Origin: Pseudomonadota bacterium
Lineage (GTDB): Bacteria; Pseudomonadota; Gammaproteobacteria; Burkholderiales; Burkholderiaceae_C
Assembly: GCA_023394015.1 (NCBI GenBank)
Contig: JAEXBL010000345.1
Span: 1 to 12,834 of the forward strand
Direction: 5' to 3'
DNA: 12,834 nucleotides
The notes under the pieces are model-generated. The model saw nothing but the letters and a program-made list of their open reading frames with translations, was not told the DNA's origin and did no database searches. Both the position numbers and the translations under genes were made by a program. This document shows, one piece after another, positions 9,706-12,834 of this stretch (position 1 is its first letter; the number at the start of each line of letters is the position of its first letter).

Positions 9706-9718
9706 TAAAATAGGCCCA
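9706..9718 (+). promoter_or_regulatory. -10 box of a likely leaderless lpxC transcript
   Basis: TAAAAT (9706-9711) is followed by six bases and the ATG at 9718. With standard -10 spacing, initiation falls on the A of the ATG. There is no Shine-Dalgarno sequence and no recognisable -35. ruvC shows identical spacing. Confidence 0.55.
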
Positions 9719-10641
9719 TGCTTGCGCAACGCACCCTGAAGTCCCTCACGCGCGCCGTGGGCGTCGGCCTGCACAGCGGCGAGCGGGTGGAGCTGACGCT
9801 GCGCCCGGCACCGCCCGACACCGGCATCGTGTTCCGCCGCATCGACCTGCCGGAGCCGGTGGACATTCCGGTGGGTGCCGAGTCGGTCACCGACACGCGC
9901 CTGGCGTCCACGCTGTCGAGCGGCGATGCCAAGGTGCGCACCGTGGAGCACCTGATGTCGGCCTGCGCCGGCCTGGGGCTGGACAACCTGTACATCGACA
10001 TCACCGCCGAAGAGGTGCCCATCCTCGACGGCTCGGCCTCGTCCTTCGTCTACCTGCTGCAAAGCGCCGGCATCGAGCTGCAGAAGGCGCCCAAGCGCTT
10101 TCTGCGCGTGCTGCAGCCGGTGGAGGTGCGCGAAGGCGAGGGCGACCAGCTCAAGTGGGCGCGGCTCGATCCGCACCACGGCTTCACGCTCAGCTTCGAG
10201 ATCGACTTCCAGCACCCGGCGGTCGATTCCACCGGCCAGCAGGTCAGCTTCGACATGGGCTCGGGCCGCTACAGCCGCGACATCGCCCGCGCCCGCACCT
10301 TCGCCTTCAGCAAGGACGTGGAAACCATGCGCGCCAGCGGCCTGGCGCTGGGCGGCGGGCTGGACAATGCCATCGTCATGGACGACACCAAGGTGCTGAA
10401 CGAAGGCGGCCTGCGCTACGCCGAGGAATTCGCCAAGCACAAGATCCTCGACGCGATTGGCGATCTGTACTGCGTCGGCCGGCCCATGCTGGCCGCCTAC
10501 AGCGCCTTCCGCTCCGGCCATGCGCTGAACAACCAGTTGCTGCGTGCGTTGCTGGCGCGCCCCGAGGCCTACGACATCGTCAGCTTCGAGGATGAACGAA
10601 AGGCCCCCGCGGGCTTCGCGCAACTGGCGCGGGCCTGGTGA
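9718..10641 (+). CDS. lpxC: UDP-3-O-acyl-N-acetylglucosamine deacetylase
   Basis: LpxC is the zinc-dependent cytoplasmic deacetylase that commits UDP-3-O-acyl-GlcNAc to lipid A. The product is 307 aa, normal length. The N-terminus [20 protein letters not shown] aligns in register with the E. coli start, so ATG 9718 is secure although no ribosome binding site precedes it. Zinc ligands and catalytic residues are visible: VEH at 76-78 (E77, H78), [10 protein letters not shown] (240-249; H241 and D245) and SGHALNN (266-272; H268). Being the last gene of the dcw cluster, downstream of ftsZ, is standard for proteobacteria. The gene converges on ruvC with 50 bases between stops and no strong terminator there. 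Confidence 0.98.
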   Translation: MLAQRTLKSLTRAVGVGLHSGERVELTLRPAPPDTGIVFRRIDLPEPVDIPVGAESVTDTRLASTLSSGDAKVRTVEHLMSACAGLGLDNLYIDITAEEVPILDGSASSFVYLLQSAGIELQKAPKRFLRVLQPVEVREGEGDQLKWARLDPHHGFTLSFEIDFQHPAVDSTGQQVSFDMGSGRYSRDIARARTFAFSKDVETMRASGLALGGGLDNAIVMDDTKVLNEGGLRYAEEFAKHKILDAIGDLYCVGRPMLAAYSAFRSGHALNNQLLRALLARPEAYDIVSFEDERKAPAGFAQLARAW

Positions 10642-10691
10642 GCCGGCAGCCATGCCCTGGCCGCGCCTACGGCCAAGTCATTTCAATTTGA

Positions 10692-11228
10692 TCACCGCTG
10701 CCTGAACATGCTGGCCGCGGTGCGGCTGGCGCCCGCAGCGTGCAGCAGCGCCACCGTGCGGCCGGCATGGGCGTGGGTGATGGCCAGGCCCAGGGCATCG
10801 GCGGCGTCGGGGCCGGGCGCGGCAGGCAACTGCAGCAGGCGCTGCACCATGGCCTGCACCTGCGCCTTGGCGGCCTTGCCGGGGCCGGCCACGGCCTGCT
10901 TCATCTGCAGCGCGGTGTACTCGGCCACCGGCAGCTCGCCCGCCACCAGCGCCGTCACGCAGGCACCGCGCGCCTGGCCCAGCAGCAGCGTGGCCTGCGG
11001 GTTGACGTAGACGAACACGATTTCCACCGCCGCCACGTCGGGCCGGTAGCGCGCCTGCAGTTCGCGGATGCCGTCGAACAGCACCTTCAGCCGCGCCGGC
11101 AGGTCGCCCTGCTGGGCGCGCGCGGTCTGGATCACGCCGCTGGCCACGTAGCGCAGTGTCGGCCCCTCGGCGTCGAGCACGCCAAAGCCGGTGGTGCGCA
11201 GGCCGGGGTCGATGCCGAGGATTCTCAT
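10692..11228 (-). CDS. ruvC: Crossover junction endodeoxyribonuclease RuvC
   Basis: RuvC resolves Holliday junctions in recombinational repair with RuvAB. The product is 178 aa. The N-terminus [10 protein letters not shown] begins the RNase H-like fold and confirms the start. The acidic catalytic set is intact: D7, E69 (in VEIVF), D141 and D144 (in [11 protein letters not shown]). LLLGQARG (81-88) and [12 protein letters not shown] (117-128) are family motifs. The residue after the catalytic Glu is Ile instead of the Gln of E. coli, a variant I regard as normal in this group. ruvA and ruvB are not adjacent in the window. The start has TAAAAT 6 bases upstream and no Shine-Dalgarno sequence. 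Confidence 0.97.
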   Translation of the reverse strand: MRILGIDPGLRTTGFGVLDAEGPTLRYVASGVIQTARAQQGDLPARLKVLFDGIRELQARYRPDVAAVEIVFVYVNPQATLLLGQARGACVTALVAGELPVAEYTALQMKQAVAGPGKAAKAQVQAMVQRLLQLPAAPGPDAADALGLAITHAHAGRTVALLHAAGASRTAASMFRQR

Positions 11229-11240
11229 TGCTGCATTTTA
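11228..11240 (-). promoter_or_regulatory. -10 box of a likely leaderless ruvC transcript
   Basis: On the minus strand TAAAAT (11240-11235) is followed by GCAGCA and then ATG (11228). This is the same TAAAAT-N6-ATG geometry as lpxC, predicting initiation on the start codon. No ribosome binding site or good -35 is visible. The box lies at the edge of an AT-led repeat (11230-11276). Confidence 0.5.
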
Positions 11241-11276
11241 TATAGCTGCCTGCATTTACCCCGCAGGCGCTGCGGG
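11230..11276. repeat. AT-led repeat between mtgA and ruvC, with GC hairpin
   Basis: On the minus strand AGCTATATAAAATGCAGC (11247-11230) matches the murC repeat head at 12 of 18 positions. On the plus strand TATAGCTGCCTGCATTTACC continues into CCCGCA (11260-11265)/TGCGGG (11271-11276), a perfect 6-bp stem with a 5-base loop. The hairpin also sits 3' of mtgA, but no T run follows in either direction, so I do not call a terminator. Confidence 0.4.
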
Positions 11277-11314
11277 TCGGGTCGGCGCGGGCTCGTGCCA
11301 GCGCCGGCCAGGCG

Positions 11315-12040
11315 TCAGGGCAGTTCCGCAGAGCGCATGCGCGCCATGATGGTGCGCGTGCGGCTGGCCAGGTAGCGCGAGTTGGGCAGCCTCTCGAAGC
11401 GCTTGGGCGCCGGCAGCATCACGGCCAGGCGCGCGGCTTCCCAGGCCGTCAGTTGCGCCGCGCTTTTCTTGAAGTAATGCTGCGCCGCCGCCTCGGCGCC
11501 GAACACGCCTTCGCCCCATTCCACGCTGTTGAGGTAGATCTCCAGGATGCGCTGCTTGCTCAGCAGGTGTTCGAGCGCGTAGGTCAGCACCAGTTCCTGC
11601 CCCTTGCGCAGCAGCGTGCGCTCGCTCGACAGCAGCAGGTTCTTGGCCAGTTGCTGGGTGATGGTGGAGCCGCCGCGGATGCGGATCGGCCGCACCGGCT
11701 TGTTCTGCGCCGCGCGCTGGGCGGCGGCTTCCTCGGCCTGGGCGTTGCGCTCCCAGGCCTTCTCGATGGCGTCCCAGTCCACGCCTTCGTGGCTGGCAAA
11801 GCCGTCGTCTTCCGACGCGATCACGGCGCGCTTCAGCGTATCGGCGATCTGCCCGTAGTCGCGCCAGTCCTGCCGCCAGCGCAGGGTGCCGGCGCTGGCC
11901 AGGCGCCAGGCCTCGGAGCGCTGGAAGGTGGTGGACTGCGGATCGACCACCGCCATCAGCGCAATGCGGCCGACGAAGAACAGCTGCAGCGCCAGCAGCG
12001 CGACCAGCATCAGCGCCAAGCAGCGGCCCAAAACACGCAT
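11315..12040 (-). CDS. mtgA: Monofunctional biosynthetic peptidoglycan transglycosylase
   Basis: MtgA (GT51) polymerises glycan strands from lipid II at the periplasmic membrane face. The product is 241 aa. One N-terminal membrane anchor (about 7-31) is followed by the GT51 domain: SEDDGFASHEGVDWDAIEKAW (motif 1, catalytic Glu at 77), RGGSTITQQLAKNL (122-135, motif 2), RKGQEL (145-150, motif 3), ILEIYLN (165-171, motif 4) and GVFGAEAAAQHYF (178-190). Between motifs 1 and 2 is an Ala/Glu/Arg-rich insert (about 98-118), longer than in the E. coli enzyme. There is no transpeptidase domain, so it is not a class A PBP. No clear ribosome binding site is seen; GGTAGAG about 9 bases upstream is the best candidate. 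Confidence 0.96.
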   Translation of the reverse strand: MRVLGRCLALMLVALLALQLFFVGRIALMAVVDPQSTTFQRSEAWRLASAGTLRWRQDWRDYGQIADTLKRAVIASEDDGFASHEGVDWDAIEKAWERNAQAEEAAAQRAAQNKPVRPIRIRGGSTITQQLAKNLLLSSERTLLRKGQELVLTYALEHLLSKQRILEIYLNSVEWGEGVFGAEAAAQHYFKKSAAQLTAWEAARLAVMLPAPKRFERLPNSRYLASRTRTIMARMRSAELP

Positions 12041-12089
12041 ATCGAGGCTCTACCGAGGAAGAGGCGTAGCCGGCATGGCGGACGGCACC

Positions 12090-12219
12090 GGGCTGCGGAG
12101 CAAGCCCGCCCGGCGGCCGCGGAGCAGGCCTTCCAGGAACGCCTTGGCCGGACCTGCGCCGGCCGATGGCGTTGTCCCCCCTCGCAGGGGGGAAGGCGCG
12201 CAGCGTCTCAGGGGGGTCA
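12090..12219 (-). repeat. Multi-hairpin dispersed repeat, copy B (between tonB-like gene and mtgA)
   Basis: Read on the minus strand from 12219 it opens TGACCCCCCTGAG, where TGA is the stop codon of the tonB-like gene. CCCCCCT/AGGGGGG with a 3-base loop follows, then AACGCC and GGCGTT arms as in copy A. The two terminal mini-hairpins are present in the reverse order: the CTGCTCCGCGGCC type first, then GGGCTTGCTCCGCAGCCC (12107-12090). There is no T run after the last hairpin. It fills most of the 176-base spacer between the tonB-like gene and mtgA; the remaining bases to 12041 hold nothing I recognise. Confidence 0.8.
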
Positions 12220-12834
12220 TCTCAATTCTTGCACGGTGGTCGTCAACTGGTCGGACTGCAGCGTGGTCTCCAGCGTCTGCTCGTGCGTGAACTTGAAGCG
12301 GGCGGTGACGTCGAACTGGTCGGTGTCCTGGCGCATGGCGGCGGTGAAGTGGCCGAAGGGCGCGGCGCGGGTGGCGATGATCTCGGCCAGCCGGTCGAGG
12401 TTGCGGTTGCCCGAGCTGCGCACCACGCGGGCGTCGAGGATGCGGCCATCGTGGTTGACCAGCAGCGACATCAGCAGCTCGCCGTACAGCTTGCGCCCGG
12501 CCACCTGCGGAAAGTTGGCCGTGCCTTCGGCCTCGATCTTGCGGCGCATCTCGTCGTAATACGGAGCGTAGGTGACGCCCAGCGTGGCGGGGCTGAGGTA
12601 GCGCTTGCGCGGGCGCGAGTTTTCCTCTTCCACGCGCCGCTCGATGGCGGCCAGCAGCCTTTGCAATTGCTGGCGGCGCTCTTCCTGGGCGCGGGCCTCG
12701 GGGTCGTCGCTCAGCTTCTGCGGGTCGACCTTGGGCAGCGTGGCCAGCTGCTGGCGCACCTGGGCCAGCAGCTGCTCCTGCTGCTCCAGCATGGCGTCGA
12801 TGCGGCGCTGGTTCTCGTTGACGGCCGAGTCGCC
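12217..12834 (-). CDS. TonB C-terminal domain protein (energy transducer TonB-like), 5' end outside window
   Basis: 205 codons are visible; the start lies beyond the right edge, and the ATG at 12792 is internal because the open frame continues upstream with SAVNENQRRIDA. Residues 1 to about 80 from the edge are Gln/Glu/Arg-rich with heptad-like Leu spacing, suggesting a periplasmic coiled-coil rod. Residues about 93-182 fit a TonB_C fold: YYDEMRRKIEAEGTANFP, LYGELLMSLLVNHDGRILD, RVVRSSGNRNLDRLAEII and the closing beta strand FDVTARFKF. The N-terminal membrane anchor expected for a TonB would be upstream and cannot be seen. The partner receptor or ExbBD is unknown. The protein may be a TonB paralogue with an envelope role next to mtgA instead of a true iron-uptake transducer; that is inference. 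Confidence 0.8.
   Translation of the reverse strand, partial: GDSAVNENQRRIDAMLEQQEQLLAQVRQQLATLPKVDPQKLSDDPEARAQEERRQQLQRLLAAIERRVEEENSRPRKRYLSPATLGVTYAPYYDEMRRKIEAEGTANFPQVAGRKLYGELLMSLLVNHDGRILDARVVRSSGNRNLDRLAEIIATRAAPFGHFTAAMRQDTDQFDVTARFKFTHEQTLETTLQSDQLTTTVQELR

Noticed and set aside
10658..10675. TGGCC/GGCCA hairpin between convergent lpxC and ruvC as a bidirectional terminator
   Set aside because: Only five pairs with an 8-base loop and no T run on either side.
11010..11030. Ile after the catalytic Glu of RuvC where E. coli has Gln
   Set aside because: All four acidic residues are kept and this variant is, to my knowledge, usual in betaproteobacteria.
11886..12290. Open frame of 134 codons on the plus strand across the mtgA-tonB spacer
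   Set aside because: Covers the antisense of mtgA, copy B of the repeat and the end of the tonB-like gene; no coding character.

Overview
The window is GC-rich (roughly 70% by eye) chromosomal DNA from a betaproteobacterium. Protein character, gene order and two families of short dispersed repeats point to Burkholderiales, most likely Comamonadaceae. This assignment is from recognition, not from a search.

Region 1 (1-9437, + strand) is the distal part of the dcw (division and cell wall) cluster in the order murD (5' end cut off) - ftsW - murG - murC - ddl - ftsQ - ftsA - ftsZ. MurD, MurC and Ddl act in cytoplasmic peptidoglycan precursor synthesis and MurG makes lipid II at the inner membrane face. 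FtsW polymerises lipid II at the septum. FtsQ, FtsA and FtsZ are divisome scaffold and cytoskeleton. Four junctions (murD/ftsW, ftsW/murG, murG/murC, ddl/ftsQ) are 4-base ATGA overlaps, which suggests translational coupling. Coupling is broken at murC/ddl, ftsQ/ftsA and ftsA/ftsZ. Each break coincides with an AT-rich motif or a GC-rich hairpin repeat.

Region 2 (9438-10641) holds a 280-base spacer and then lpxC, the committed step of lipid A synthesis. lpxC has a TAAAAT box exactly 6 bases before its ATG and no Shine-Dalgarno sequence, so it looks leaderless.

Region 3 (10642-12834, - strand) is convergent with lpxC. Reading leftwards it holds a TonB-C-domain protein (5' end cut off), mtgA (monofunctional peptidoglycan glycosyltransferase) and ruvC (Holliday junction resolvase). 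ruvC has the same TAAAAT-N6-ATG arrangement as lpxC.

All ten genes are intact where visible, carry the expected catalytic residues and are ordinary housekeeping genes. I see no mobile element, CRISPR array, tRNA, rRNA, defence locus or new enzymatic system. What merits a second look is non-coding: a long multi-hairpin repeat present in opposite orientations after ftsA and after the tonB-like gene, a shorter relative after ftsZ, an AT-led repeat that enters the 3' ends of murG and murC and seems to supply promoter boxes, and leaderless or near-leaderless starts at lpxC, ruvC and ddl.
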